A stretch of 36,717 nt of DNA, taken from contig PKRJ01000037.1 of assembly GCA_017577365.1 (NCBI GenBank), positions 1 to 36,717 on the forward strand, in the 5' to 3' direction. The notes under the pieces were generated by a model. It saw only the letters and a list, made by a program, of their open reading frames with translations. It was not told the DNA's origin and ran no database searches. The DNA comes from Gammaproteobacteria bacterium. Its GTDB lineage: Bacteria > Pseudomonadota > Gammaproteobacteria > Steroidobacterales > Rariloculaceae. Position numbers and translations under genes: made by a program. Shown here one piece after another: positions 8,903 to 17,188 of this stretch (positions within the stretch are counted from its first letter, which is position 1; the number at the start of each line of letters is the position of its first letter).

Positions 8903-9652
8903 ATGCGTTGTCGATCGACTCTGGCGGCTCTAGCCGCGTTGGCGTGCTGGGGTTCGGCCCTCGCGCAGGATTACGTCGTGCCGGCGAATACGCCGGAGCA
9001 TATCCGGCGCGCCGTCGAGTCGCCGAAGAGACCGGCCGAGCATCGGGAGCGGGACGCGGCGCGGAAGCCCGCCGAGGTGCTGACGCTTTCGGGGATCGAG
9101 CCGGGCGACCACATCATCGAGTTCGCGTCGTTCGGCCAGTACTACTCGACGATGCTCGTCGAAGCGGTAGGACCGCAAGGCCGCGTCGACATGTACGATC
9201 TGCCGTACACCGAGCGCTTCGCCGGAGAGGCTTCTCGCGCATTCGACGCCGAGCACGACAACGCTTTCTACCATCAGCAAGACTACAACGACGTCGAGTT
9301 TCCGCAGAACGTCGATGCCGTCTTCAACGTGCTCTACTACCACGACTTGAAGCCCAACGGCATCGATACGGCAAAGCTCAACGCGAAGCTCTTCGACGCG
9401 CTGAAGCCTGGCGGCGTCTATCTGATCATCGATCACAAAGCCGAGGACGGCTCGGGTTGGCGCGACGCGAGCACGATTCATCGGATGGGTGTCGAGACGA
9501 TCATCGAGGAGGTCACGGCGGCGGGCTTCGTGCTCGAGGTCGACAGCGACCTGCTCGCGAATCCCGACGACGATCGTACCAAGATGGTGTTCACGCCCGG
9601 CACGCGCGGGGCGACCGACCGCGCCGTGCTGCTATTCAGAAAACCTCGCTAG
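8903..9652 (+). CDS. Apparently exported class I SAM-methyltransferase-like protein
   Basis: A 249-residue protein with a clear Sec signal peptide (LAALAALACWGSALA, cleavage after residue 21) and then a Rossmann methyltransferase-like domain. Visible are the motif I region (GDHIIEFASFGQYYSTMLVE), the acidic end of strand 2 (RVDMYDLPY), motif IV (VDAVFNVLYYHDL) and the post-motif LKPGGVYLIIDHKAEDGSG. Motif I departs from the usual glycine-rich ExGxGxG. The ribosome site is GGGGAGGAAAG. Periplasmic location is strange for an enzyme using a cytosolic cofactor; a SAM supply outside the cytoplasm or a changed role would be needed. Signal-bearing relatives are, as far as I recall, annotated only generically. 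It may share a transcript with the aldehyde dehydrogenase. A hairpin follows the stop. Confidence 0.88.
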   Translation: MRCRSTLAALAALACWGSALAQDYVVPANTPEHIRRAVESPKRPAEHRERDAARKPAEVLTLSGIEPGDHIIEFASFGQYYSTMLVEAVGPQGRVDMYDLPYTERFAGEASRAFDAEHDNAFYHQQDYNDVEFPQNVDAVFNVLYYHDLKPNGIDTAKLNAKLFDALKPGGVYLIIDHKAEDGSGWRDASTIHRMGVETIIEEVTAAGFVLEVDSDLLANPDDDRTKMVFTPGTRGATDRAVLLFRKPR

Positions 9653-9661
9653 CGCGCAAAG

Positions 9662-9678
9662 CCCGCTTTGGGAAAGCG
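9662..9678 (+). terminator. Hairpin after the methyltransferase gene, possible terminator
   Basis: CCGCTTT-GGG-AAAGCGG forms a perfect 7-bp stem ten bases after the stop codon. It is followed by only two T residues, so it is a weak intrinsic terminator at best. The downstream arm could alternatively pair with a second CCGCTTT copy at 9691-9697. Confidence 0.45.
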
Positions 9679-9700
9679 GTTGCCCGCGTAGCCGCTTTCG

Positions 9701-9715
9701 CGTGCCATTTTGGTG
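9701..9715 (+). promoter_or_regulatory. Possible NtrC binding site upstream of PII gene
   Basis: GTGCC-N5-GGTGC resembles the NtrC dyad GCACC-N5-GGTGC: the right half is exact and three of five left-half bases match. It lies about 80 bp upstream of the sigma-54 element, a usual enhancer distance. A second dyad, GGTGCGC-N3-GCGCACC at 9711-9727, overlaps it. Confidence 0.45.
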
Positions 9716-9792
9716 CGCGGCGCGCACCGAGAGCGGGCGCGCCGCGCTGCGCATGTGCTCCTAAGGTGTTGAAAAATAAAAGATCATCGCCG

Positions 9793-9808
9793 TGGCACAA
9801 AGGCTGCA
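9793..9808 (+). promoter_or_regulatory. Sigma-54 (RpoN) promoter of the PII gene
   Basis: TGGCAC-N5-CTGCA with the invariant GG (9794-9795) and GC (9806-9807) separated by exactly 10 bp matches the -24/-12 consensus TGGCAC-N5-TTGCA at all but one base. Transcription would begin near 9820, about 90 nt before the PII ATG. Confidence 0.8.
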
Positions 9809-9908
9809 CTACGCCCGGCGTCGGCGCGACGCGGTCGCTCGCGACAAAAGCATCGTTCATAGAGCAGCGCGGGCCGCGCGTGCAGTCCGCGAGATGGAGT
9901 AGAGGCAC

Positions 9909-10247
9909 ATGAAGTTGGTCACGGCGATCATCAAGCCGTTCAAGCTCGAAGACGTCCGCCAAGCGCTCGGCGAAGCCGGCGTCCAAGGGCTCACGGTGAC
10001 GGAGGTGAAGGGGTTCGGCCGCCAGAAGGGCCACACGGAACTCTACCGCGGCGCGGAATACTCGGTCGATTTCGTGCCGAAAACGAAGATAGAGGCGGCG
10101 GTGCCCGATCAACTCGTCGAGCAAGTCGTCGAGGCGATCATCGGCGCCGCCGCGACCGGGTCGATCGGCGACGGCAAAGTGTTCGTCTCGGATCTCGAGC
10201 ACGCCGTCCGCATCCGCACCGGCGAGACCGGCGAGCAAGCCCTTTGA
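9909..10247 (+). CDS. glnK: PII nitrogen regulatory protein (GlnK/GlnB type)
   Basis: Trimeric nitrogen and energy sensor that binds ATP/ADP and 2-oxoglutarate and controls partners such as AmtB, NtrB and glutamine synthetase adenylyltransferase. At 112 residues it is exactly family length. The T-loop carries the uridylylation tyrosine Y51 (RGAEYSVDF), the B-loop reads TGSIGDGKVFV and the C-loop RIRTGE. The sigma-54 promoter and possible NtrC site upstream favour a GlnK-like, nitrogen-limitation-induced copy, although amtB is not next to it. It is convergent with the SulP gene with only 6 bp between stops. The canonical Tyr51 and loops make a SbtB-type bicarbonate regulator unlikely. GlnB cannot be fully excluded. 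Confidence 0.96.
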   Translation: MKLVTAIIKPFKLEDVRQALGEAGVQGLTVTEVKGFGRQKGHTELYRGAEYSVDFVPKTKIEAAVPDQLVEQVVEAIIGAAATGSIGDGKVFVSDLEHAVRIRTGETGEQAL

Positions 10248-10253
10248 CCGAAG

Positions 10254-11993
10254 CTACGCGGAAGCTTCCGCGATGCGGCCGTGCGCGGTGCGCTCCAAGC
10301 GCGCCGCCGCGGCCGCGATCGCGTCCTTTCGCTCCTTGAAGATCTGCTCCGCCGGCACGTGCGCCAGCACGCCGAGATTCTCGAGCGTCTCCCGCACGTC
10401 GCCCGCAAGGCCCGAGACGAGCACGTGCATGCCGTGACCCTGCGCCTGCAGGAGCATCTCCTCGATCGCGAGCGCCGCGCTGACGTCCACGTACCCGACG
10501 TGCGAGAAGTCGTAAACGGCGATCTGGACGCCCGAGATCGTCGGTGACGCGCGGCGCGCGAGCTCGCGCGCGGACGCGTACGAGAACGTGCCGTGCAGCG
10601 TCGTCACGAGCACACGGCCGTTCGCGCCTTGCAGCAACGCCTTCTCCTCGTCCGTGAGCCCGTCATCGTCGACGTCCGAGATTTGCCGGACACCCTTGAG
10701 CTGCTCGCGGGCGAGGTAGCGGGCGTTCACGAAGCTCGCGAGGATGATGCCGACCGCGACCGCGATGATCAGGTCGACGAGCACGGTCAAGGCAAAGGTC
10801 ACCACCATGACAAGGAGCTTCTCGCGCGGCGCGCGCCGTGCGCGCTTCAGGTAGCCCCAGTCGATGATGTCCCAGCCGACCTTCATCAGGATCGCCGCCA
10901 GCACGGCGTGCGGCACGTTCGACACGATCGGTCCAAGCCCGAGCACGAGCGCGAGCAGAATCAGCGCATGCACGGCGCCCGACACGGGCGTCCGACCGCC
11001 CGCGCGGATATTCACGACCGTGCGCATCGTCGCGCCGGCGCCGGGCAGCCCGCCGATGAGCCCGGCGATGAGATTGCCGATGCCCTGGCCGACGAGCTCC
11101 TTGTCGGAGTCGTGCTGAGTGCGGGTGATCGAATCCGCGACGAGCGACGTCAGCAGCGTGTCGATCGAGCCGAGGAGCGCGAGGATGAAGCCGCCGTTGA
11201 GGAGCTGCGGCCACGTCGCGGCCGAGAGCGTCGGCGTCATCAGCGTCGGCAGCCCTGTCGGCACGTCGCCGATCACCGGCGTGCCGTCGACCGCCAGCGA
11301 CGCGACGATCGTGCCGACGACGAGCACGACGAGCGGCGCGGGCACGAGCCGCTGCAGGCGCTTGGGCCAGAAGACGATCGCCGCAAGACACGCGCACGAG
11401 AGCGCGAGCGTCGGCAGATGGATCGACATCGCGTCGGGATTCGCGAGCGTCTTCAGCGTCCCGATCACGCCGTCGTTCGACCCCGGCATGCCGAGGAACG
11501 GCAGAAGCTGCAGCAGCATGATGATCACGCCGATGCCCGTCATGAAGCCGGAAACGACGGAATACGGCGTGTAGGTGATGTATTTCCCGACGCGTGCGAG
11601 CCCGAATCCGATCTGGATCAGGCCGCCGAGCATCACGACGGTGAACGCTTCGGCGAGATTCGTCGCGTGCATCGCGACGATCGCGCCCATCACGACGGTC
11701 ATCGGGCCGGTAGGTCCCGAGACCTGCGACGGCGTGCCGCCGAAAACCGCCGCGAAGAAGCCTACGGCGATCGCGCCGTAGAGACCGGCGATCGCGCCGG
11801 CCCCCGAGGCGACTCCGAACGCGAGCGCGAGCGGCAGCGCGATGACCGCGGCGGTGATGCCGCCGAAGATGTCACCGCGGAGCCGATCGAGATCGTAGCC
11901 GGACCGGACCGCCGTGATGATCGACGGCACGAAAAGACCAAGCCAAGAATGCCCGTGCTGCCCATGCGGCAGCGAGCGCGAATCGTGGGACAA
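10254..11993 (-). CDS. SulP-family anion transporter with C-terminal STAS domain, probably sulfate permease
   Basis: Inner-membrane anion transporter, 579 residues. A histidine-rich cytoplasmic N-terminus (HGQHGHSW) precedes the membrane domain of many helices from about residue 45, including GGTPSQVSGPTGPMTVVMG, a SulP signature. The STAS domain fills about residues 445-560 (VYDFSHVGYVDVSAALAIEE). The start is TTG at 11993, supported by GGAGG seven bases upstream; no ATG or GTG fits as well. The family carries sulfate, bicarbonate or dicarboxylates. Being divergent from cysJI makes sulfate the best guess; a bicarbonate role (BicA/DauA-like) is the alternative. Confidence 0.92.
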   Translation of the reverse strand: MSHDSRSLPHGQHGHSWLGLFVPSIITAVRSGYDLDRLRGDIFGGITAAVIALPLALAFGVASGAGAIAGLYGAIAVGFFAAVFGGTPSQVSGPTGPMTVVMGAIVAMHATNLAEAFTVVMLGGLIQIGFGLARVGKYITYTPYSVVSGFMTGIGVIIMLLQLLPFLGMPGSNDGVIGTLKTLANPDAMSIHLPTLALSCACLAAIVFWPKRLQRLVPAPLVVLVVGTIVASLAVDGTPVIGDVPTGLPTLMTPTLSAATWPQLLNGGFILALLGSIDTLLTSLVADSITRTQHDSDKELVGQGIGNLIAGLIGGLPGAGATMRTVVNIRAGGRTPVSGAVHALILLALVLGLGPIVSNVPHAVLAAILMKVGWDIIDWGYLKRARRAPREKLLVMVVTFALTVLVDLIIAVAVGIILASFVNARYLAREQLKGVRQISDVDDDGLTDEEKALLQGANGRVLVTTLHGTFSYASARELARRASPTISGVQIAVYDFSHVGYVDVSAALAIEEMLLQAQGHGMHVLVSGLAGDVRETLENLGVLAHVPAEQIFKERKDAIAAAAARLERTAHGRIAEASA

Positions 11994-12351
11994 GGGACGA
12001 CCTCCGCAAGTACGCGGCCGTCTCGGTAGAGGCGCGACGGCGTGGCCGAGAATCGGCGCTTCGGCCGCGCATTCTACGACAACGCCGGAAAAGACGCGAT
12101 GTGATGCGTTACCACACCAACGTTTGCTCGGCGAAGAGTGTGATGCTTGTCGCAGTACGGCGACCGCGAGTGTCTCGCCTCAGCCCGGAACTGCGCTCTC
12201 CCGGCGCCGCCGCGTCGAGCGAATTGCAAAGCCGTCGCGCCTTCCGCCGTTTAATTCGCTTTGGATATACCGGGATGCCTCTTTCTACGTTCACGCACCG
12301 GCGCTCGGAAAATACCATGGCTGGCCAACATCCTCAGCGAAGCAAGGTGTC
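11994..12351. other. Divergent intergenic region between the SulP gene and cysJ
   Basis: These 358 bp hold no convincing gene. They should contain the promoters of both the transporter and cysJI. There is an AT-richer stretch near 12248-12275 (TTTAATTC, GGATATACC) that could serve a cysJ promoter, and TTGCAA at about 12224, but their spacing (20 bp) is not convincing. No clear CysB-type or other operator dyad was recognised. Confidence 0.5.
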
Positions 12352-14163
12352 ATGTCGGCTGTCCGAGCGGACGAGCTTCTGCCGCCGATCGTTCCCGTCG
12401 AGACGATCAAGCAGATCAGCGCCGCCGTCGAGTCGCTCGACCGTGATCAGCTGATCTGGGCGAGCGGCTACCTCGCGGGGCTTGCCGCAGGCCGCGCCGC
12501 GCACCGGGCCGCCGCAGCGGCGGCGGTGCCCGCGGAACGCGCCGAGCCGGCCGCACCGTGGTCGATCTTCTACGCGACCGAAACCGGCAATAGCCGCCGC
12601 GTCGCGGAGTCGGTCGCGCAGCGGCTGCGTGACGCCGGCTTCTCGACGCAGCTCGTCGATCTTCGCGATTTCGATCCGAAGGCGCTGCGGCGCGTGACGC
12701 AGGCGATCTTCGTCGTCGCCACGCACGGCCTCGGCGATCCTCCCGAGGGCACGGAGGCCTTTTTCAAGTTCTGGATGGGTGACCGAGCTCCGAACCTCGA
12801 GCAGCTTCGCTTCGCGGTGCTCGCGCTCGGCGATTCGAGCTACGACGACTTCTGCTCGGTCGGGCGCACGCTCGACGCGCGGCTCGAGGCGCTCGGCGCG
12901 AAGCGCGTGCACGACCGCGTCGATTGCGATGTCGATTACGAGGAGCCCGCCGCAGCGTGGCGCGAGGCCGTCGTGGCGAAGCTCGAGGCCGAGCGCAGCG
13001 AGAGCGAGGCGCGGCAGATCACTCGGATCGGGGTCACGCGCGACACGGCTGCGAGCGCCTCCGTCTACACACGCGCGAATCCGTTCCCGGCCGAGGTCAT
13101 GGTCAATCAGAGGATCACCGGCCGCGGCTCGACGAAGGACGTCCGCCATATCGAGCTTTCACTCGAGGGCTCGGGGCTCGTCTATCGCCCCGGCGACGCG
13201 ATCGGCGTGTGGCCGGAGAACCCGCAACCGGCCGTCGACGACCTGCTCGCCGTGCTCGGCATGAGCGGCGACGAGGAGGTCACCGTCGGCGGCGAGGCGC
13301 AGCGGCTCCGGGACGCGCTGACGAAGCGGCTCGAGATCACGCAGGCGAGCCGCGGGTTCGCGAAGGCGTACGCGGAGCTCGCCGATGCCGAGGAGCTCGA
13401 AGCCGTGCTCGGCTCGCCGGAGGCCACCGCCTATCTGAACGCTCGGCAAGTCGTCGATATCGTCGCCGAGCACCCGGCGAAGCTCGCGCCTCAGCAATTC
13501 GTCGATACGCTACGCAAGCTCACGCCGCGGCTCTATTCGGTCGCGTCGAGCCTCGACGCCAATCCGGACGAGGCTCACCTCACCGTCGGCGTGATTCACT
13601 ACGAGCGTTTCGGCCGTGCGCATTGGGGCGCGGCGTCGGGCTTTCTCGCGGGCCCGACGCAAGAGGCGCGCGTGTACGTCGAGCCGAACGATCACTTCAA
13701 GCTGCCCGAGGATCCGGACGCGCCCGTGATCATGATCGGCGCGGGCACCGGTGTGGCCCCTTATCGCGGTTTCCTGCAGCAGCGGGACATCGACGGCGCG
13801 CGCGGCCCGAGCTGGCTGATCTTCGGCGACCGCACGAGGCGCGCCGATTTCCTGTATCAGATCGAGTGGCTGCGCTACCGGAAGGAGGGGCTGCTGAGCC
13901 GGCTGACGGTCGCGTTCTCGCGCGATCAGGCCGAGAAGATCTACGTGCAGCATCGCATCGCCGAGGAGGCCAAGACGATCTACGACTGGCTCGAGCGCGG
14001 GGCGCACGTCTATGTCTGCGGCGAAGCCGAGAACATGGCACCGGCCGTGCATGCGGCGCTCGTCGGCGTCGTGCGCGACGTCGGGGGCAAGAGCGACGAT
14101 GCGGCCGAGGAATACCTGCAAGCGATGAAGGCGGCGAAGCGGTATCAGAGGGATGTCTACTGA
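12352..14163 (+). CDS. cysJ: Sulfite reductase (NADPH) flavoprotein alpha subunit
   Basis: Passes electrons from NADPH through FAD and FMN to the CysI hemoprotein, which reduces sulfite to sulfide in cysteine synthesis. At 603 residues it matches E. coli CysJ (599). Order of parts: an N-terminal helical segment with Ala-rich linker, flavodoxin domain from about residue 66 (FYATETGNSRRVAESV), FAD domain with RLYSVASS near residue 393, NADPH domain with GAGTGVAPYRGF near residue 463 and the invariant C-terminus RYQRDVY. ATG 12352 is preceded by AAGG; the frame stays open to 11914 but that part is antisense to the SulP gene start. It overlaps cysI by 11 bp, so translation is coupled. Confidence 0.97.
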   Translation: MSAVRADELLPPIVPVETIKQISAAVESLDRDQLIWASGYLAGLAAGRAAHRAAAAAAVPAERAEPAAPWSIFYATETGNSRRVAESVAQRLRDAGFSTQLVDLRDFDPKALRRVTQAIFVVATHGLGDPPEGTEAFFKFWMGDRAPNLEQLRFAVLALGDSSYDDFCSVGRTLDARLEALGAKRVHDRVDCDVDYEEPAAAWREAVVAKLEAERSESEARQITRIGVTRDTAASASVYTRANPFPAEVMVNQRITGRGSTKDVRHIELSLEGSGLVYRPGDAIGVWPENPQPAVDDLLAVLGMSGDEEVTVGGEAQRLRDALTKRLEITQASRGFAKAYAELADAEELEAVLGSPEATAYLNARQVVDIVAEHPAKLAPQQFVDTLRKLTPRLYSVASSLDANPDEAHLTVGVIHYERFGRAHWGAASGFLAGPTQEARVYVEPNDHFKLPEDPDAPVIMIGAGTGVAPYRGFLQQRDIDGARGPSWLIFGDRTRRADFLYQIEWLRYRKEGLLSRLTVAFSRDQAEKIYVQHRIAEEAKTIYDWLERGAHVYVCGEAENMAPAVHAALVGVVRDVGGKSDDAAEEYLQAMKAAKRYQRDVY

Positions 14164-15829
14164 CAAGCCACTGTCCGCGGTCGAGCACATCAAGGGCGCG
14201 AGCCGTTTCCTGCGCGGCACCATCGAGGGCTCGCTCGCCGATCCCGTGACCGGCGCGGTCACCGAGGAAGATCGGCAGCTCTTGAAGTTTCACGGGATAT
14301 ACCAGCAGGACGACCGCGATATCCGCCACGAGCGCGCGGAGCAGAAGCTCGAGCCCGACTACATCTTCATGGTCCGCATCCGCTTGCCGGGCGGTATCCT
14401 GACGCCGGCGCAGTGGCTCGCGGTCGACGGGATCGCGCAGCGTTACGCGGGCGGCAGCGTGCGTCTGACGACGCGCCAGTCCATTCAGCTGCACTACGTG
14501 CCGAAGCGCAACGTCAAGGACGCGATGCGCGCGATCGGCGAGGCGGGCCTCTCCACGATCGCCGCGTGCGGCGACGTGAGCCGCAACGTCGTGGTGACGC
14601 CGCTGCCCGAGCAGTCAGCGCTGCATCGCATCGCGTACGACAAAGCGCTCGAGGTCGTCGAGGCGCTGACGCCGAAGACGGGCGCCTACCGCGAGATCTG
14701 GCGCGGCGCGCCGGCGGGCGAGCCGGGCGAGAACGAGGAGCCGCTCTACGGTCCGGTCTATCTGCCGCGCAAGTTCAAGGTCGGCTTCGTCGTGCCGCCG
14801 CTGAACGATATCGATATCTTCGCTCAGGATCTCGGCTTCATCGCGATCACGCGCAGCAAGCAGATCGTCGGCTACAACGTCGCCGTCGGCGGCGGTCTCG
14901 GGATGACTCACGGCGACCCGAAAACCTATCCGCGGCTCGCGACGACGATCGCGTTCTGCACGCCGGAGCAGGTGGTCGCCGTCGCGGAGCATATCGTCGG
15001 CATCCAGCGCGACCACGGCGACCGGAGCGACCGCTCGCATGCGCGCTTCAAGTACACGGTCGACGATCGCGGCGTCGATTGGATCAAGGCCGAGCTCGAC
15101 CGCCGGCTCGGCGTGGTGCTCGAGCCGCCGAAGCCGTTCGAGCTCACGCATACCGGTGACCGGCTCGGCTGGATCGAAGGCGAAGACGGACGCATGCACC
15201 TCACGCTGTTCGTGCCGTCGGGCCGCGTGGTCGATCGCGACGGGCAGCGTTTCCGCAGCGGCATCAACGCGATCGCGCGGGTGCACGAAGGCGAGTTTCG
15301 CGTGACCGCGAACCAGAACCTGATCGTGGCCGGCGTCGCGAAGGAGAAGGTCGCCGAGATCGATCGCATCGTTGCCGAGCACGGCCTCGACTTCTATGCA
15401 AGCCTGAAACCGCTGCGGCGCAACGCGATGTCGTGCGTGGCGTTCCCGACGTGCGGTCTCGCGATGGCGGAATCCGAGCGCTATCTGCCCGAGTTCCTCG
15501 CGAAGCTCGAGCCGATCCTCGAGAAGCACGGCCTCGGCGACGAGGACATCCTGCTCAGGATCACGGGCTGCCCGAACGGCTGCGCGCGCCCGTATCTCGC
15601 CGAGATCGCGCTCGTCGGCAGGGCGCCGGGCCGCTACGCGCTGTTCCTCGGCGGCGGGCTGACGGGCGAGCGTCTGAACGAGCTCTACGCGCCGAATCTC
15701 GGCGAGGCCGAGATCCTCGCGACGCTCGACCAGCTGCTCGGCGACTACGCCAAGGACCGGAAGCCCGGCGAGCCTTTCGGCGATTTCCTGCATCGCACCG
15801 GCGTCGTCGGCGCGGCGGCGACGGCTTGA
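14153..15829 (+). CDS. cysI: Sulfite reductase hemoprotein beta subunit
   Basis: Siroheme and 4Fe-4S enzyme that carries out the six-electron reduction of sulfite to sulfide. It has 558 residues (E. coli 570). The cluster/siroheme cysteines are C428, C434 (SCVAFPTCGLAMAESER), C473 and C477 (GCPNGCARP), with the same spacing as the known enzyme. Substrate-side basic residues occur in RLTTRQSIQLHYVPK and FRVTANQN. ATG 14153 lies inside the end of cysJ in another frame. No cysH, cysD or cysN lies in the window, so earlier sulfate activation genes must be elsewhere. With the divergent SulP gene it forms a sulfur-assimilation locus. Confidence 0.97.
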   Translation: MSTDKPLSAVEHIKGASRFLRGTIEGSLADPVTGAVTEEDRQLLKFHGIYQQDDRDIRHERAEQKLEPDYIFMVRIRLPGGILTPAQWLAVDGIAQRYAGGSVRLTTRQSIQLHYVPKRNVKDAMRAIGEAGLSTIAACGDVSRNVVVTPLPEQSALHRIAYDKALEVVEALTPKTGAYREIWRGAPAGEPGENEEPLYGPVYLPRKFKVGFVVPPLNDIDIFAQDLGFIAITRSKQIVGYNVAVGGGLGMTHGDPKTYPRLATTIAFCTPEQVVAVAEHIVGIQRDHGDRSDRSHARFKYTVDDRGVDWIKAELDRRLGVVLEPPKPFELTHTGDRLGWIEGEDGRMHLTLFVPSGRVVDRDGQRFRSGINAIARVHEGEFRVTANQNLIVAGVAKEKVAEIDRIVAEHGLDFYASLKPLRRNAMSCVAFPTCGLAMAESERYLPEFLAKLEPILEKHGLGDEDILLRITGCPNGCARPYLAEIALVGRAPGRYALFLGGGLTGERLNELYAPNLGEAEILATLDQLLGDYAKDRKPGEPFGDFLHRTGVVGAAATA

Positions 15830-15859
15830 TCACCGCCGCGCCGCGCGCAGACGAGACGG

Positions 15860-17188
15860 TTACAGCGACATCAGGTACTCGGCGAGATCGCGCTTGTCGC
15901 GCTCCGAGAGCCCGAGGCCGAAGTGGCGGTCGTAGTGCTCGATGACCTCGGCGAGCGTCGCGAAGCGACCGTCGTGATAGAAGCCGCCTTCTACGTGCGT
16001 CCATAGACCGCGCAACGGCGTCGTGCGATAGCGGTCCTCCGGACCTCGTTGCGCGTGGTTGCCGTCGATACCGATCTCCTCCGGCGTGTGCAGATTCCAG
16101 CCCGGCTCGGTGAAGAGCGGCGGCACGTGGCAGCGCGCGCAGTCGGCGCGGCCGACGAACAGCGCTTCGCCGCGTTTCGCCGCCTCGGCATCGTAGAGAT
16201 CGCGAGGCGGCCGCGGCGCCTGCAGCGACAGCTGATACAGATGCAGCGGACCGAGCTTCGACGTGACGAGATCCTCTTCGGGGCGCACGTTCCCGAAGCC
16301 GTTCGCGGCCGCGATCGGGAACTTGCCCGCGTCCTCGAGACGCGGATCGTAGAACGTTCCCTTGCCCTGCATCTCGAGCACGGCGACGAACGCGTTCCAA
16401 TGCGTGACCGAGCCCCAGCCGTTCGACGTGTGGAGATTCACGCCGGCGAGGCCGAAAGCGGGCGGCAACAGCACCGCGGCGGTCTTGCCGTCCGGGGTCG
16501 TCGGGCGGCCGTCGAGAATCAAGTGCGCATCGAACTTTCCGGGTCCCCAATCGAGCAGCACGTCGCGAACCGTATCCTCGGAAACGCCGAGCAGCGACGC
16601 GAAGAACGACAGGTCCGGTGCCGCGGCGATGATCGCGCCGACGTCGAGATCGCGGTTCGGCCAGCCGTCGAGCCGGCGGCCGATGCCGGGAGCGAACGCA
16701 TCGTCCACGGTGCTGTGGCACAGCGCACAAGTGATACCGACCGACTCGAGGCGGCCGGCATCGTCGAAGAGGCCGCGCACGCCGACGACCGCGTCGAGCG
16801 ACAGGAGCGACAACGTCACGGCGGGATCGCCCAGATCGACACGTCCGCGCCGCAAGGCTTGCACGAGCTGCGGCGGGAGCGCATCGATGTCGACCTTCAA
16901 GCCCAGCCCGAGGGCCGCCTCCGGGCTGACGCCCGCGCCGACGCCGCCGTGATCGCGTCCGGCGATCGCCTCGTGCAGCCGCAACGTGCCGCCCCAGAAA
17001 TCTTCGTTGCCGAAATTGTCGAAGCGGAAGATCTCGCGGCCGCGCTCCAGCGCGTCGAAGACGTTCTCCCAGTAAACGTCGTCGAAGCGTTTCGCCGAAG
17101 CGTGCGGCGGCTGCGCTTCGACGGCCGCCGTGACGAGAGCGCATGCACCGACCGAGATCAGGGCACGTTGGACGTTTCGGCATCTCAT
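15860..17188 (-). CDS. Exported di-heme cytochrome c, peroxidase-like C-terminal half
   Basis: A 442-residue periplasmic protein: signal peptide (ISVGACALVTAAVEA, cleavage near residue 25) and two heme c sites, CALCH at 154-158 and CARCH at 350-354. The C-terminus has the segment LRGLWTHVEGGFYHDGRFAT, resembling the MHDGRF region of bacterial cytochrome c peroxidases and MauG-like proteins. Unlike those, the first heme site comes only after about 125 mature residues with no heme motif (RFDNFGNEDFWGGTLRLHEA is typical of that part). Its reaction is therefore uncertain: peroxidase, other oxidoreductase or electron carrier. ATG 17188 follows AAGGAGA and overlaps the DUF2231 stop by 4 bp. It is last in a three-gene operon divergent from a SufR-like regulator. 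Confidence 0.9.
   Translation of the reverse strand: MRCRNVQRALISVGACALVTAAVEAQPPHASAKRFDDVYWENVFDALERGREIFRFDNFGNEDFWGGTLRLHEAIAGRDHGGVGAGVSPEAALGLGLKVDIDALPPQLVQALRRGRVDLGDPAVTLSLLSLDAVVGVRGLFDDAGRLESVGITCALCHSTVDDAFAPGIGRRLDGWPNRDLDVGAIIAAAPDLSFFASLLGVSEDTVRDVLLDWGPGKFDAHLILDGRPTTPDGKTAAVLLPPAFGLAGVNLHTSNGWGSVTHWNAFVAVLEMQGKGTFYDPRLEDAGKFPIAAANGFGNVRPEEDLVTSKLGPLHLYQLSLQAPRPPRDLYDAEAAKRGEALFVGRADCARCHVPPLFTEPGWNLHTPEEIGIDGNHAQRGPEDRYRTTPLRGLWTHVEGGFYHDGRFATLAEVIEHYDRHFGLGLSERDKRDLAEYLMSL

Noticed and set aside
9909..10247. PII gene as a carbon-regulating SbtB-like protein for the neighbouring SulP transporter
   Set aside because: It has the canonical T-loop with Tyr51 and standard B- and C-loops, and a nitrogen-type promoter; proximity is convergent, not operonic.
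12101..12454. Short open frames in the SulP-cysJ intergenic region as small genes
   Set aside because: No ribosome site, no motif, unusual composition for a protein here, and the region must hold two promoters.
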